Below are positions 18,823-31,057 of a stretch of DNA of 64,000 nucleotides, one piece after another. Made by a program: the position numbers and the translations under genes. The number at the start of each line of letters is the position of its first letter. Within the stretch, counting starts at the first letter, position 1. Location of the stretch: assembly GCA_022823185.1 (NCBI GenBank), contig JAJDXQ010000019.1, positions 109,923 through 173,922 of the forward strand. Direction: 5' to 3'. Below the pieces are notes generated by a model. That model worked only from the letters and a program-made list of their open reading frames with translations, was not told the DNA's origin and made no database searches. Origin of the DNA: Caldilineaceae bacterium (GTDB taxonomy: Bacteria; Chloroflexota; Anaerolineae; Caldilineales; Caldilineaceae).

Positions 18823-19904
18823 CTGTCTTCGCTCAAAGTTGACGGCCGCGCTGCCCACAGCAACACGAGCAGGCCGACGATGGCCAGTCCAATCAGCGCC
18901 ACCAATTTGTAGAGGCGATCATCCAGCAACAGGGTCAGGCCGCCGAAAAGCGCGCAGAAGGCCCAATAGCCGACCACGATGGTCCGCTCCTCCAGGCCTT
19001 TGTCGCGCAGGCGCAGGTGCAGATGATCGCGGCCCCCCTGGCCCACAGACACGCCCCGCCGCAGGCGGCTGTAGATCAGCCACACAACGTCCAGAATCGG
19101 CAGCCCGAGAATCAGAAGGACCGTCGCAAGCCGGGCCCCGCCGATAATCCCCAGCGCGGCCAGGGCAAAACCGAGAAAGTAACTGCCGCTGCTGCCCATG
19201 AAGACCCGCGCCGGGGCAAAGTTGAAGAACAGAAAGCCCACGCCGACGCCGAGCAGCGCAACCGGCAGAACCGCCACGCTCAGCTGGGGCGGCTTGATGA
19301 TGAAGATCATATGAATGCTGAGAATCGCGCAGAAAATAACGGTGACGCCGGCGACCAGGCCGTTCAGCCCGTCGAGAAAATTGACGGTGTTCATCATTCC
19401 CATAAACCAGAACAGCGTCAACGGGCCGACCAGCCACCAGGGGAATCCATCCGGCCCGAAAAGAAAACCGCTTGCGAACGGATTGTTGACATGCTTGATA
19501 AAGATCAGGCCGGCGATGGCAATCAGGCCGGCAACAGCCTGAATTACGTATTGGGGACCCGAGGAGAACTCGTAGCGGTCATCGAGAAAACCGGCCAGCG
19601 CGCAGAAGGCGCCCCCGATCAGCAGAGCGATAAAACGGCGGTTCTCCTTCGGGTCGTTCTGGGGCGGCAGCCAGGAGGCATCAAGCTGGGGCAGCGCCCC
19701 TGCCATGAGCAGAAGGAGCGCGATCACGGTCAGGGTAAAGGCGGCGAAGAGGGCCAGACCGCCGGTGCGCGGCACGACACCTGTGTGTTTGCGCCGCTCG
19801 CCAGGACGATCCACCAGACCGAGCCGGACGCCTAGCCATACGGAGACAGGAGTAAGGATGATGGTGAGAATCAGGCCGGCGAGCAGAATCGAGAGGTAGA
19901 ACAC
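18819..19904 (-). CDS. MraY/WecA-type undecaprenyl-phosphate sugar-1-phosphate transferase
   Basis: This polytopic membrane enzyme of 361 residues belongs to the family that moves an amino-sugar phosphate from UDP-sugar to undecaprenyl phosphate. The catalytic-type motif [16 protein letters not shown] and the later [20 protein letters not shown], with [10 protein letters not shown] near the C-terminus, fit the WecA/TagO branch better than MraY. About ten hydrophobic helices can be seen. It would start a surface polysaccharide or teichoic-acid-like polymer. It overlaps tsaD by 4 bases. Confidence 0.87.
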   Translation of the reverse strand: MFYLSILLAGLILTIILTPVSVWLGVRLGLVDRPGERRKHTGVVPRTGGLALFAAFTLTVIALLLLMAGALPQLDASWLPPQNDPKENRRFIALLIGGAFCALAGFLDDRYEFSSGPQYVIQAVAGLIAIAGLIFIKHVNNPFASGFLFGPDGFPWWLVGPLTLFWFMGMMNTVNFLDGLNGLVAGVTVIFCAILSIHMIFIIKPPQLSVAVLPVALLGVGVGFLFFNFAPARVFMGSSGSYFLGFALAALGIIGGARLATVLLILGLPILDVVWLIYSRLRRGVSVGQGGRDHLHLRLRDKGLEERTIVVGYWAFCALFGGLTLLLDDRLYKLVALIGLAIVGLLVLLWAARPSTLSEDR

Positions 19905-19946
19905 AGTCGTGACCGGATAGGGCTTGGGAGCGGGCGCTCCCAGGGC

Positions 19947-21290
19947 CTAGGGGCGCATTGAGCCAAGCGTGCGCGGGAACGCGATCGTCTCCCGCAGGTG
20001 CGTCACGCCGCAGATCCAGGCGACAGTCCGCTCCAGGCCCAGGCCGAAACCGCTATGCACAACCGTGCCGTACCGGCGCAGATCGACATACCAGTCAAAC
20101 GCGGCCATCGGCAGCCCGTGCTCCTCGATGCCGGCGACCAGTTTGTCTACATCGGCCATACGCTCACTGCCGCCGGTGATCTCGCCGTACCCTTCCGGCG
20201 CCAGCAGATCGACGCTGCGGCAGACCTCCGGCCGGTCGGGTTCGGGCTCCATGTAGAAGGCCTTCACCTGCGTTGGGTAGTGATGAACAAAGACCGGCTT
20301 TTCGAACTGGGCGGCAATGTAGGTCTCGTGCGGGCTGCCAAAGTCATCGCCCCACTCGATATGCGGCACCTTGTCCTCATAGCCGGGCACAAGTTCGCCG
20401 GCGGCGGCAGCGCGGTTGACCATGTCCACGGCCTCGTCGTAATGGATGCGCGGAAAGCTGGGCGCCACCCGCTCCAGGGCCGAGGTATCCCGTTCCAGCA
20501 GCTTCAGCTCTTCGGCATTTTCCTCCAGGCAGCGCTGGACGATATGGCTGACGAACTGCTCCTCGATCTCCATCAGCCCGTTCAGGTCGCAGAAAGCGAT
20601 CTCGGGCTCCACCATCCAAAACTCTTGCAGATGGCGGCGCGTCTTGCTCTTTTCCGCGCGAAAAGTCGGGCCGAAGCAGTAGACCTTGCCAAAGGCCAGG
20701 ATCGTGGCTTCACTGTAGAGTTGACCGGTCTGGGCCAGATAGGCCGGCTCACCGTGGAAATCGATTTCGAAGAGGGTCGTAGTGCCTTCGGCGGCGTTGG
20801 GGGTGAGGATCGGCGTGTCCACGTTGAGGTAGCCGTTGTCGTCCAACCAGTCGCGGATCGCGCGAACGACGGTTGCCCGCACCCGCAATATCGCCCACTG
20901 CCGGCTGGAGCGAATCCACAGATGGCGGTTCTTGATGAGAAACTCGACGCCATGCTCTTTGGGCTGAATGGGGTACTCATCCGCGATCTGCGCCGCGTCC
21001 AGGGCAGTCACGTCCAGTTCATAGCCGCCGGGGATGCCGGGCGCGCGTGCATCCGCTTTGACAATGCCGGTAACGCGCAGGCTGCTTTCCTGGGTAAGCG
21101 CGCGGGCGAGTTCGAACGTCTCTGCGCTGACATTGCCTTTGAACACAACCGCCTGGCAGACGCCGCTGCCGTCGCGTACCTGCAGAAACTGGAGCCGGCC
21201 TTTGCCCGTCTTGCTGTAAAGCCAGCCCTCCAGGGTGACAGCCTCGCCCACATGCGCGGACATCTGCCGAATCGTGATTACTTTGTCCAC
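19947..21290 (-). CDS. asnS: Asparaginyl-tRNA synthetase
   Basis: This class II aminoacyl-tRNA synthetase of 447 residues has an N-terminal OB-fold anticodon-binding domain ([24 protein letters not shown]) and a catalytic core. Motif 2 is [21 protein letters not shown], and motif 3 is [16 protein letters not shown], ending [11 protein letters not shown]. The KSKTRRH version of motif 2 points to AsnRS rather than AspRS. The length fits the family. It lies downstream of an Arg-rich gene and a LysM gene on the same strand. Confidence 0.94.
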   Translation of the reverse strand: MDKVITIRQMSAHVGEAVTLEGWLYSKTGKGRLQFLQVRDGSGVCQAVVFKGNVSAETFELARALTQESSLRVTGIVKADARAPGIPGGYELDVTALDAAQIADEYPIQPKEHGVEFLIKNRHLWIRSSRQWAILRVRATVVRAIRDWLDDNGYLNVDTPILTPNAAEGTTTLFEIDFHGEPAYLAQTGQLYSEATILAFGKVYCFGPTFRAEKSKTRRHLQEFWMVEPEIAFCDLNGLMEIEEQFVSHIVQRCLEENAEELKLLERDTSALERVAPSFPRIHYDEAVDMVNRAAAAGELVPGYEDKVPHIEWGDDFGSPHETYIAAQFEKPVFVHHYPTQVKAFYMEPEPDRPEVCRSVDLLAPEGYGEITGGSERMADVDKLVAGIEEHGLPMAAFDWYVDLRRYGTVVHSGFGLGLERTVAWICGVTHLRETIAFPRTLGSMRP

Positions 21291-21323
21291 GGATCAATCC
21301 TCTGTCATCGTGCGCAGGGGGTT

Positions 21324-21920
21324 CTATTCACGCTGAGATTCTTCGGCATCGGCGCGGCCCCCATTCGCCGCGTCCTGAGAGAAGCCGGCCTCTTCCTCCT
21401 GGCCCCCGCCGTCACTGGCCGCGTCCGCGCTCGGGCTGTCTGCCTCCCCCGCGCCGTTGTCTTCCGATGCCCCGTCGCCGCTCGGATCGAACCAGGCGTC
21501 CAGCTGCTGCCCGATACTCTCCAGAAGATAGTCCATGCCGACCGGCGCGCTGGCGGTGGCGCCGGAAAGGTTCAACGAATGATCGGCCTGGTACTCCCCG
21601 CCTCCCGCATCTTTGTACGTAGGCCGGATGACGTGGGTGTAAATGTACACGTCGCCCTGGGGCTGGCTCTCCTCTTCGGCGGGAGGCGCCTGCTCCGCTC
21701 GTGCGGCGCGGCTGCGCCGCCGCGAAGACCTGCGCCGGTTGCCGCGGCGGTTCTGATTCCTGGAACGAGCCGGCCGCGCCGGTTGGTCGTCCTCGCTCAC
21801 CGCGCCCTGCTCGGCAGCGGAGGCTGCATTCTGGGCGCCTTTCCGCCGGCGGCGGCGAAAATACCGTCGCTTCCGGGTCCTCCCTCTGCCCTGCTTTTCG
21901 GGTTGTTCACTCTCTGCCAT
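21324..21920 (-). CDS. Arg-rich low-complexity protein of unknown function
   Basis: A protein of 198 residues that was not recognised. The N-terminal half is dominated by Arg-Lys tracts (KRRYFRRRRRKG, RRGNRRRSSRRRSR), suggesting nucleic-acid binding, possibly disordered. A middle segment (DVYIYTHVIRPTYKDAGGGEYQ) is more ordered. The C-terminal half is acidic and Gly/Ser/Glu-rich. It lies 33 bases upstream of asnS on the same strand, so it may be part of the same transcript. Confidence 0.65.
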   Translation of the reverse strand: MAESEQPEKQGRGRTRKRRYFRRRRRKGAQNAASAAEQGAVSEDDQPARPARSRNQNRRGNRRRSSRRRSRAARAEQAPPAEEESQPQGDVYIYTHVIRPTYKDAGGGEYQADHSLNLSGATASAPVGMDYLLESIGQQLDAWFDPSGDGASEDNGAGEADSPSADAASDGGGQEEEAGFSQDAANGGRADAEESQRE

Positions 21921-21952
21921 GGAATGTCAATTCCTTTCGCAACAGACTGTGA

Positions 21953-22714
21953 TCATTCGCCGCTGCCAACCGTTTTCTGGGCGATCAGTTCCCCGCTTGC
22001 GTCGCGCAGAACGACGGTCGCGCCGCTTTGCCAGACCGCTGCATCCTGGCCCCAATAGCGGTTGACGCTGTTGTCCTCCCCTGTGCCGGTGTGCAGAAAT
22101 ATCCAACTGCCGGGCAACAAAAGGGCGCTGCCGAAGGTGTAGAGCGGTCCCCCGTCGCTGCTGAGGGACCAGCCCTGCAGGTCAACGGCGGCGTCGCTGT
22201 CGTTGGCGACCTGCACCGACTCTGTGGCCAGTTCGCCGGCAGCGTCAATATGCAGTTGCAGGCCCTGCTGCGGCAGACCGACCGCGCTGTTCCCTTGCGC
22301 GCCGCCTCCTTGCTGGGAGACGGGAATGAGCAGGCGCTGGCCGATAAAGACCAGATTCGGGTCCGTTATGTCGTTTATCTCCATCAGCCGGTCCGGAGAG
22401 ACACCGAAACGCGCCGCGATGGCTGACAGACTGTCGCCTCCCTTGACGGTATAGATCTCCGTCTCGCCCGGTTCAGGCGAGGGCGCGACCTCGGTCGGGG
22501 TGGCCGGGGCGGGAGGCCCCGCCTCCTGGGCCGCCTGCGCATTGTCGGACGCTGGCGTTGCGATCAGAACGGCCGCCGGCGCCGGTGTCGCGGGCACGAC
22601 CAACTCCTCCGGCCTGGGTCGCCGCTGCTCCGCTATCCAAACAACGGTCACGGCAATCGCCAGACTGACAAAAGCGTTGACAAGGATAAAAAAGACGAGA
22701 AGACGGCGATTCAT
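21953..22714 (-). CDS. LysM-domain and lamin-tail-domain protein
   Basis: A membrane-anchored cell-surface protein of 253 residues. An N-terminal helix (LLVFFILVNAFVSLAIAVTVVWI) is followed by an Ala/Pro linker, then a LysM domain (YTVKGGDSLSAIAARFGVSPDRLMEIN) near residues 88-135 that binds glycan of the cell wall. The C-terminal about 110 residues resemble a lamin-tail domain (LQGWSLSSDGGPLYTFGSALLLPGSWIFLHTG), an immunoglobulin-like fold. Function is likely structural or in cell-wall attachment. Its promoter is listed at 22784-22812. Confidence 0.82.
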   Translation of the reverse strand: MNRRLLVFFILVNAFVSLAIAVTVVWIAEQRRPRPEELVVPATPAPAAVLIATPASDNAQAAQEAGPPAPATPTEVAPSPEPGETEIYTVKGGDSLSAIAARFGVSPDRLMEINDITDPNLVFIGQRLLIPVSQQGGGAQGNSAVGLPQQGLQLHIDAAGELATESVQVANDSDAAVDLQGWSLSSDGGPLYTFGSALLLPGSWIFLHTGTGEDNSVNRYWGQDAAVWQSGATVVLRDASGELIAQKTVGSGE

Positions 22715-23112
22715 TTAACCGCGATAGACTGTGGCCAGGGAAACGATGGCCAGTGGATACCACGCGCCACTGGCCACGGCAACATTGTAGCATAGAACGC
22801 TGAAAGTATGTACTGAACTGTTATTCTTCTCCTGAGGGCGTTGCCGCGTGAACAGAAAACGGATACCCCGAAATTGAAGCAGAATCGTCTGCTATTGGCG
22901 GTTTGCCCGTACATGGTAGAATAGGCGGGGCAGCTTGGGCTGCGATCCATGTGATTGGGGGGCTGACGGGACGCATGCGCTTTCACATTGACAAACCGCC
23001 TGGCTCCTTGCTTCGTATTGCGTAACAGGAGGCGGGAAGCCCCCATCGTTTTTGCCCGTCGTTGAATGTCCGAACCGTTGCAGGATGCAATGGGCAAATA
23101 GAAGGATGCAAA
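22715..23112. other. Intergenic region between divergent LysM gene and secA
   Basis: About 400 bases without a convincing gene. It contains the promoter of the LysM gene, a possible -35 TTGACA at 22988-22993 facing secA without a good -10 at the right distance, and the AAGGA ribosome site of secA. No known leader RNA was recognised. Confidence 0.6.
22784..22812 (-). promoter_or_regulatory. Promoter of the LysM protein gene
   Basis: On the minus strand, TACAAT (22789-22784), preceded by the extended TGC, lies 17 bases from a weak -35 TACATA. The 13-base word CTATGCTACAATG recurs at the promoter of the ABC substrate-binding gene (60788-60816). Confidence 0.5.
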
Positions 23113-26049
<2,937 letters not shown>

Positions 26050-26122
26050 CTACCCGGCCTGGACGGGCCGCGCCTGCCAACCGCGACGGCAGCGAAGGGG
26101 CAAGAGGAAGGGGGGCGGCACG

Positions 26123-27316
26123 ATGCCCAAGGTCAACCCGGCAATCATGGTCTGGGCCCGCGAAACCGCCGGCCTTACCCAAAAGGAAGCGGCCAGGAAG
26201 CTGGGCTTTAAGGATAGTTCCAGATCCACTGCGGCGGAGAAGCTGGCCTCTATTGAACGCGGGGAGAAGGAGCCGACCCGTCCCCAACTGGTCAAAATGG
26301 CGGGCCAGTACCGCCGCCCCCTGCTCACATTCTATCTCTCCAAACCACCGCGAAAGAGCGACCGGGGGGTGGACTTCCGCACCCTGCCAGAAGGCGCCCA
26401 TTCCCCTGAAGAAGCGCTGTTGGACGCTCTGATCCGGGAGATTAGAGCGCGCCAGAGCATGTTGCGCGTCATCATGGAGGACGAGGATGAAGCGGCGTCG
26501 CTCCCTTTCGTCGGCTCCCGCCGGATGGAGGATGGGCGCGCGGCGATCTTGGAATCATTGCAGGGGCTGCTGGGCCTCGATGCGGCGGCCTACCGCGCCC
26601 AGCCGAACGAGTCCGCCGCTTTTGCCTTGTTGCGAAAGAGCGCCGAGGAGGCAGGTATATTTGTTCTGCTCAAAGGGAATTTGGGAAACTACGTCACCGA
26701 GCTTGATACAACGGTCTTTCGCGGGTTCGCCATTGCGGACGAAGTGGCTCCATTTATCGTGATCAACGATCAAGACGCCAAATCTGCCTGGTCATTCACC
26801 CTGTTGCATGAAACCGTGCATCTGCTGCTCGGTCATACCGGGATCAGCGGAGCCAGAGCGGATAACGAGATAGAGCGGTTCTGCAACGATATTGCCGGAG
26901 AATTCCTGCTGCCTGCAAGGGATTTGAAGCGACTTTCTCTCAACCGTCGTGTCCAAATCGGCAGCATCACAGAGAGAATCAGTGCGCTCGCGAGCGAATT
27001 CAAGGTGAGCCGCGCTATGATTGCCTACAAAGCATATCGCTCCGATCTGATCGCTTGGGAAACCTATAACCAACTGAAGGTTTCATATCGTGAAGAGTGG
27101 CTTCGGAATCGGGACAAGAATCGTGAGCACACGCGCCAGAATGAAACTGTACTCAGCTACTACAGGGTGCGCCGCCATCGGCTAGGCAGTCGGATCATAG
27201 GGATGGTGCAGCGAATGATGGCGTCAGACGCTCTGTCGACGTCCAAGGCAGCGCAGATCCTGGGCGTGAAGCCCAGACAGGTCCAACCGTTGTTGGACAC
27301 AGGCGGTACGCTATAG
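26123..27316 (+). CDS. XRE-ImmA family regulator with metallopeptidase domain
   Basis: A protein of 397 residues with an N-terminal helix-turn-helix (AGLTQKEAARKLGFKDS, AAEKLASIERGEKEPTRPQL) and an ImmA/IrrE-type metallopeptidase domain (LLHETVHLLLGH, HExxH near residues 230-234, then NDIAGEFLLPA). Such proteins act as repressors or antitoxins that are inactivated or cleave partners in phage-related or toxin-antitoxin settings. It is followed 4 bases later by a degraded DUF4411 gene, its usual toxin-like partner. A GGGGGG-type ribosome site precedes the ATG. Confidence 0.83.
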   Translation: MPKVNPAIMVWARETAGLTQKEAARKLGFKDSSRSTAAEKLASIERGEKEPTRPQLVKMAGQYRRPLLTFYLSKPPRKSDRGVDFRTLPEGAHSPEEALLDALIREIRARQSMLRVIMEDEDEAASLPFVGSRRMEDGRAAILESLQGLLGLDAAAYRAQPNESAAFALLRKSAEEAGIFVLLKGNLGNYVTELDTTVFRGFAIADEVAPFIVINDQDAKSAWSFTLLHETVHLLLGHTGISGARADNEIERFCNDIAGEFLLPARDLKRLSLNRRVQIGSITERISALASEFKVSRAMIAYKAYRSDLIAWETYNQLKVSYREEWLRNRDKNREHTRQNETVLSYYRVRRHRLGSRIIGMVQRMMASDALSTSKAAQILGVKPRQVQPLLDTGGTL

Positions 27317-27319
27317 CCG

Positions 27320-27526
27320 ATGTCCGTGCTTTACTTTCTCGTCGCCTATGCTCTCGTGGATATACAAAGGCGATCTGTTGTAACCACCGAGCATTCCAAA
27401 CCAAGCGCAAGCCGGTCCAACCGCAGGTTGCCTGATGTGTGCAAATACTTCAGCGCGAAGTGTATTCACTCATTCCCATTGATCCAGGAACTCGACTTCC
27501 ACACCGGCTGGAGAACAGGCTCGTAA
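27320..27526 (+). pseudogene. Internally deleted DUF4411-type PIN toxin gene
   Basis: The 68-codon frame starts like DUF4411 proteins (MSVLYFL) and then jumps to what looks like their C-terminal part: VAYALVDIQRRSVVTTEH followed by LPDVCKYFSAKCIHSFPLIQEL. Intact family members are about 160 residues, with catalytic Asp residues in the N-terminal half, so roughly 90-100 codons appear to have been lost in frame. The family comparison is from memory. It starts 4 bases after the XRE-ImmA gene, the normal partner arrangement. The product would lack the catalytic core. Confidence 0.55.
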
Positions 27527-27553
27527 CATCCTCGCCAGGCATATCTCTGCACC

Positions 27554-29818
27554 CTACCGCGCCGCCACCCGCATCAGCACAGCCCGCCGCCGCCAGACCA
27601 CGGTCTGGTTCAGCAGTTGCCCCCGGATCCAGCGCTCAACCTGCGCTACCTCTTCAGGCTGCATCCCTTCTGCCAGCCGCTCAGCATAGGATTTGCGCTC
27701 GCCCAGCGCCGGGCCAAACCAGCGCCGGAGGTGCGCATCCGTAATGCGCAGATCGGTATCGGTGTCGATCCGCGCCATCGAAACGCGCCCGGCCCGCGCC
27801 GCGCCGGGGAAAGCGGCCGAAAGCGCGGCCTGCAGCGTCTCCTCATCCCAGTTGACCAACCCGTCGGCGGCATCCGCGTAGATCGCCTCCTCAGCCGCGA
27901 CCAGCCGCTCGGCCAGCCCAGGCTGCAGCAGAGAGCGGTCCGCCAGGGCGTAGATTCTCTGCGTATGTCTAGGTATCGTTTCGGCCAGGGCAAGCCAGCC
28001 GTCCGCAGCCAGATGTTCGCCCAGATGCGCCAGGGCGGCCTCTTTCTCCGCGCAGCCGAGCAGGGCGTTGCGGCCGACGATCGCATCAAAACGGACCTCT
28101 TCTCCGCCGAGCAACTGCCCCACCTCCGCCGGCGCGCCTTGCAGCACAGCCGGCCGCTCGACTTCGTCCAGGTTCTGTGCCTGCTCCTGCAGCGCCTGCC
28201 GGTCCGCCTCGTTGAACGCCAGCGCGTAGACGCCGCCTTCCGGCACGCGCCGCAGCGCCTCCCACGTCAGCAGCCCGCTGCCGGCGTTCACATCCAGCAC
28301 AACGCTGTGCCGCTCGATCGGCCCGCCATCCAGAATACGGTCCCGCAGCGCCGCAGTCGCTTCGCCGGATTGCGCAATCGTGCGCTGGAGCCAGCGATCG
28401 CGGGCCGACCCGTCGGGCGCGAATGTCAGGATCTCCGGCGGCGCGCCAAACCCCTCCAGCATGGCGGCCAGCTGCGCCTCGCGCCGCTGGGTGACCGCGA
28501 CGCCGATCCTCGCCTCATATCCCTGGCCCGTCGGCTCATAGAACACCTTGCCCTGGAGCGCGCCGGGAAGATACTGCTGCGCCACCCAATGGTCCCGGTA
28601 AGCGTGCGGATAGAGGTAGCCGGCCCCGTGCCCGAACCCTTCGCTGTCGCGGTTGGCGTCGCGCAGATGATTGGGAACATCCGAATCAGGCTCCTTGCTC
28701 ACAGCCTCGAGCGCGTCAAAAAACGCGAGAATTGAATTGGACTTTTCCGCGGTCGCCAGATAGAGCGCGGCCTGCGCCAGCGGAAAGTTCCCTTCCGGCA
28801 GCCCGACGCGGTCAAAAGCCTCGGCGCAGGCGCCGACCACCTGAACGGCCTGGGGATCGGCCAGGCCCACATCTTCGCTGGCCAGGATCAACATGCGCCG
28901 GAAAATATAACGCGGCTCCTCGCCGGCGTAGATCATCTTTGCCAGCCAGTACAGCGCCGCATCCGGGTCGCTGCCGCGCAGGCTCTTGATGAAGGCGCTG
29001 ATCGTATCGAAGTGATAGTCGCCCTCCTTGTCATACAGCACCGCCCGGCGTTGAATCGACTCCTCGGCGATGGCGAGCGTGATCCGAACGACGCCGTCCG
29101 GCTCGGCCGCGGTGGTTTCGACGGCCAACTCCAGCGCATTCAGCACGGCGCGTGCGTCGCCGTTCGCAATCGAGACCAGATGCTCGATCGCCGCCTCGTC
29201 GATCTCAACGCGGCGGCCGCCGTACCCGCGTTCAGGCGCGCTGAGCGCGGTCTGAATGATCTGGCGTAGATGCTGTTCGGTCAGGGCCTTGAGCTGAAAG
29301 ATGCGGCTGCGGCTGACAAGCGCCTTGTTGACTTCAAAATAGGGGTTCTCGGTGGTGGCGCCGATGAAGGTGACCGTGCCGTTTTCCACCCAGGGCAGCA
29401 GCGCGTCCTGCTGCGCCTTGTTGAAGCGGTGTACCTCGTCTACAAAGAGGATCGTCCCCTGATCGTGGAGCGCCCACCGTTCCTGCGCCTCCGCCACGGT
29501 CGCCCGTATGTCTTTCACGCCGGCCAACACAGCGTTCAGCGCGGTGAAGTGCGCCGCCGTGGTGTTGGCGATCACCTGCGCCAGCGTCGTCTTGCCGGTC
29601 CCGGGCGGGCCGTAGAAGATCAGGCTGCTCAGCCGGTCGGCCTGAATCGCCCGCCGCAGCAGCCGGCCGGGGCCCAGAATCGCTTCCTGGCCGATGAACT
29701 CATCGAGTGAGCGGGGCCGCATGCGCGCGGCCAGAGGCGCATTGGCGTCGATCCGTTCGGTGCGAGCCTGCGCAAACAGGTCCTCCGCCGGCTTGCGCCC
29801 TTGTGTATAAGTCACCAC
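27554..29818 (-). CDS. rarA: RarA/MgsA-type AAA ATPase fused to a methyltransferase-like domain
   Basis: The N-terminal about 430 residues are a replication-associated recombination ATPase (RarA/MgsA, Mgs1 family) that acts at stalled forks. Visible motifs are [32 protein letters not shown] (Walker A), [17 protein letters not shown] (Walker B) and [15 protein letters not shown]. The central [23 protein letters not shown] and the [18 protein letters not shown] are the tetramerisation and C-terminal parts. A second domain of about 300 residues starts near residue 455 with a SAM-type motif ([17 protein letters not shown]), though the glycine-rich loop is imperfect. The GTG start at 29818 is uncertain. 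Confidence 0.88.
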   Translation of the reverse strand: MVTYTQGRKPAEDLFAQARTERIDANAPLAARMRPRSLDEFIGQEAILGPGRLLRRAIQADRLSSLIFYGPPGTGKTTLAQVIANTTAAHFTALNAVLAGVKDIRATVAEAQERWALHDQGTILFVDEVHRFNKAQQDALLPWVENGTVTFIGATTENPYFEVNKALVSRSRIFQLKALTEQHLRQIIQTALSAPERGYGGRRVEIDEAAIEHLVSIANGDARAVLNALELAVETTAAEPDGVVRITLAIAEESIQRRAVLYDKEGDYHFDTISAFIKSLRGSDPDAALYWLAKMIYAGEEPRYIFRRMLILASEDVGLADPQAVQVVGACAEAFDRVGLPEGNFPLAQAALYLATAEKSNSILAFFDALEAVSKEPDSDVPNHLRDANRDSEGFGHGAGYLYPHAYRDHWVAQQYLPGALQGKVFYEPTGQGYEARIGVAVTQRREAQLAAMLEGFGAPPEILTFAPDGSARDRWLQRTIAQSGEATAALRDRILDGGPIERHSVVLDVNAGSGLLTWEALRRVPEGGVYALAFNEADRQALQEQAQNLDEVERPAVLQGAPAEVGQLLGGEEVRFDAIVGRNALLGCAEKEAALAHLGEHLAADGWLALAETIPRHTQRIYALADRSLLQPGLAERLVAAEEAIYADAADGLVNWDEETLQAALSAAFPGAARAGRVSMARIDTDTDLRITDAHLRRWFGPALGERKSYAERLAEGMQPEEVAQVERWIRGQLLNQTVVWRRRAVLMRVAAR

Positions 29819-30347
29819 GACGAAACCGACCTCCCGGTGGCGGGGTCCAGGCAGCTCTCCCGCGGCCTGCTCACTGAATCCCGGAGAAGGGACACTAAGA
29901 AGATGTTTGAGAAGGGTAAATCAGGCGCCAGGCGGCGTGCCATGAGACGAATCATAGCGATATGGATAAAGGCGGCACGGCTTGTGGGCAGTCGTTCATA
30001 GTCGTTGCAAAGGCGCCGATTGAGGCCGAGCCAGGCGAAAGTACGTTCCAGGTAGCTTCGCACATGTGCCGGTGTATGGCCAGTCTTGACTGCCTGGCTG
30101 TCGATACTGCCCGCCCTTGGATGCTTCGCCCGAAGTGAATGGCATTAGCCACCAGACGCATATCCAGGCTGCGGGGTAGATGCATCTGGAGACGGAAGAG
30201 GGTGCCCCGTGTGGGCACCCCTCCAGAGCAGGCAGCCCGATCGCGCACGTGCGCAGCGCATCCGACTTGACGCCGGATCTTCGTGTAACTACAATTATAT
30301 CATTACAACAGAGACGATCCGCTCGCGGCGACGGGGGAGCCGGGCGA
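29819..30347. other. Region with IS5-type remnant and no intact gene
   Basis: About 530 bases between rarA and the BrnT stub hold only the transposase remnant listed at 29905-30185 and the upstream region of the toxin-antitoxin cluster. No intact gene is seen. Confidence 0.6.
29905..30185 (-). mobile_element. Decayed IS5-family transposase remnant
   Basis: Read on the minus strand, an LPRSLDMRLVANAIHF segment (about 30179-30130) matches the N-terminal part of IS5-type transposases. A frameshifted and deleted junction then leads to SIDSQAVKTG (about 30106-30077) and ERTFAWLGLNRRL...NDYERL, ending RRLAPD near 29905. The central half with most catalytic residues is missing. No terminal inverted repeats could be identified. 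It lies about 160 bases from a truncated BrnT gene and may explain that truncation. Confidence 0.7.
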
Positions 30348-30410
30348 ATTGTCAGCTCGTGCAAAGCGACCCGCCATGAAAGGAAGGCGTATGAAGAAGG
30401 AGAGTTCTGA
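30348..30410 (+). pseudogene. C-terminal stub of a BrnT toxin gene
   Basis: The frame ending at 30410 encodes IVSSCKATRHERKAYEEGEF, which matches the conserved BrnT C-terminus (IISARxATxxERxxYE). It overlaps the start of brnA by 20 bases, as in intact brnTA operons. Upstream of 30348 the same frame does not resemble BrnT, so the first about 70 residues with the RNase fold are gone. Confidence 0.6.
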
Positions 30411-30684
30411 GTTGACGGAGAAGCAGCGCGCTACGCTCAAGGCGCTGGAAGAGTTGCCCGACGACCGGATCGACACGAGCGACATCCCCGAGGCGCTTGA
30501 CTGGTCTAACGCCCGGCGGGGTGTCTTCTACCGTCCGGTCAAGCAGCAGATCACGCTGCGGCTCGACGCGGACGTTGTTGCATGGTTCAAGGCTCGCGCC
30601 GAGGGCGGCCGCGGCTACCAGACCGACATCAACCGCGCCCTCCGGCGGCACGTTGAGCGCTGCGAAAGAGAGATGACCGCATGA
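30391..30684 (+). CDS. brnA: BrnA family antitoxin
   Basis: A protein of 97 residues of the BrnA family, antitoxin to the BrnT ribonuclease and a DNA-binding autorepressor. Signatures are LPDDRIDTSDIPEALDWSNARRGVFYRP in the first half and QITLRLDADVVAWFKARA, followed by the ribbon-helix-helix part GYQTDINRALRRHVE. The ATG at 30391 has AAGGAAGG 5 bases upstream. Its cognate toxin is reduced to a stub just upstream, so it is orphaned. The next gene overlaps it by 4 bases. Confidence 0.85.
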   Translation: MKKESSELTEKQRATLKALEELPDDRIDTSDIPEALDWSNARRGVFYRPVKQQITLRLDADVVAWFKARAEGGRGYQTDINRALRRHVERCEREMTA

Positions 30685-30908
30685 CAGACTGGGAATCGTG
30701 CAAGGCTGTCGAACGAAACCCGGATAAACTCGGGGGAGTCTGGGTGTTTCAAGGCACGCGTGTGCCTGTGTCCGCACTGTTTGAGAATCTTCGTGACGGC
30801 GCTACCGTTGAACAGTTTCTGGCGTGGTTTCCCGGTGTAGAAGGATGGATGGTCGAAGCTGCGCTGGAGCATGAAGTGAAAGTCTTGACAGCGTCAGCTC
30901 ATTCATGA
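30681..30908 (+). CDS. DUF433 antitoxin-like protein
   Basis: A 75-residue protein of the DUF433 family, helix-turn-helix proteins usually paired with a DUF5615 PIN-like toxin. The conserved core is GGVWVFQGTRVPVSALFENLRDGATVEQFLAWFPGV, normally GxPxIxGTRIPV. It starts in an ATGA overlap with brnA and ends in an ATGA overlap with the DUF5615 stub, so four reading frames of two modules are stacked without gaps. Confidence 0.82.
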   Translation: MTDWESCKAVERNPDKLGGVWVFQGTRVPVSALFENLRDGATVEQFLAWFPGVEGWMVEAALEHEVKVLTASAHS

Positions 30909-31057
30909 GGATTCTATTTGATCAGGGGACGCCGGCCCTCGCTTGCGAGCCACGCCCAACAGATTGGCTTGCTCCCATGTGGACAATTTATCCACATGTG
31001 GGGAAAATTGGGATAAATGGGGATAACTTCGGGGATAACCCTGAAAAAAGTGGATAA
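30905..31057 (+). pseudogene. N-terminal stub of a DUF5615 PIN-like toxin gene
   Basis: The frame opens in an ATGA overlap with the DUF433 gene as MRILFDQGTP, the characteristic start of DUF5615 toxins, including the first catalytic Asp (FDQGTP). After residue 10 the sequence departs completely and runs through the DnaA-box-like cluster to a stop at 31055-31057. Intact proteins are about 110 residues, so about 100 codons are missing. Confidence 0.6.

Noticed and set aside
19998..22058. Long open frame opposite asnS and its neighbours
   Set aside because: It is antisense to clear genes and reflects high GC codon bias; its translation shows no motifs.
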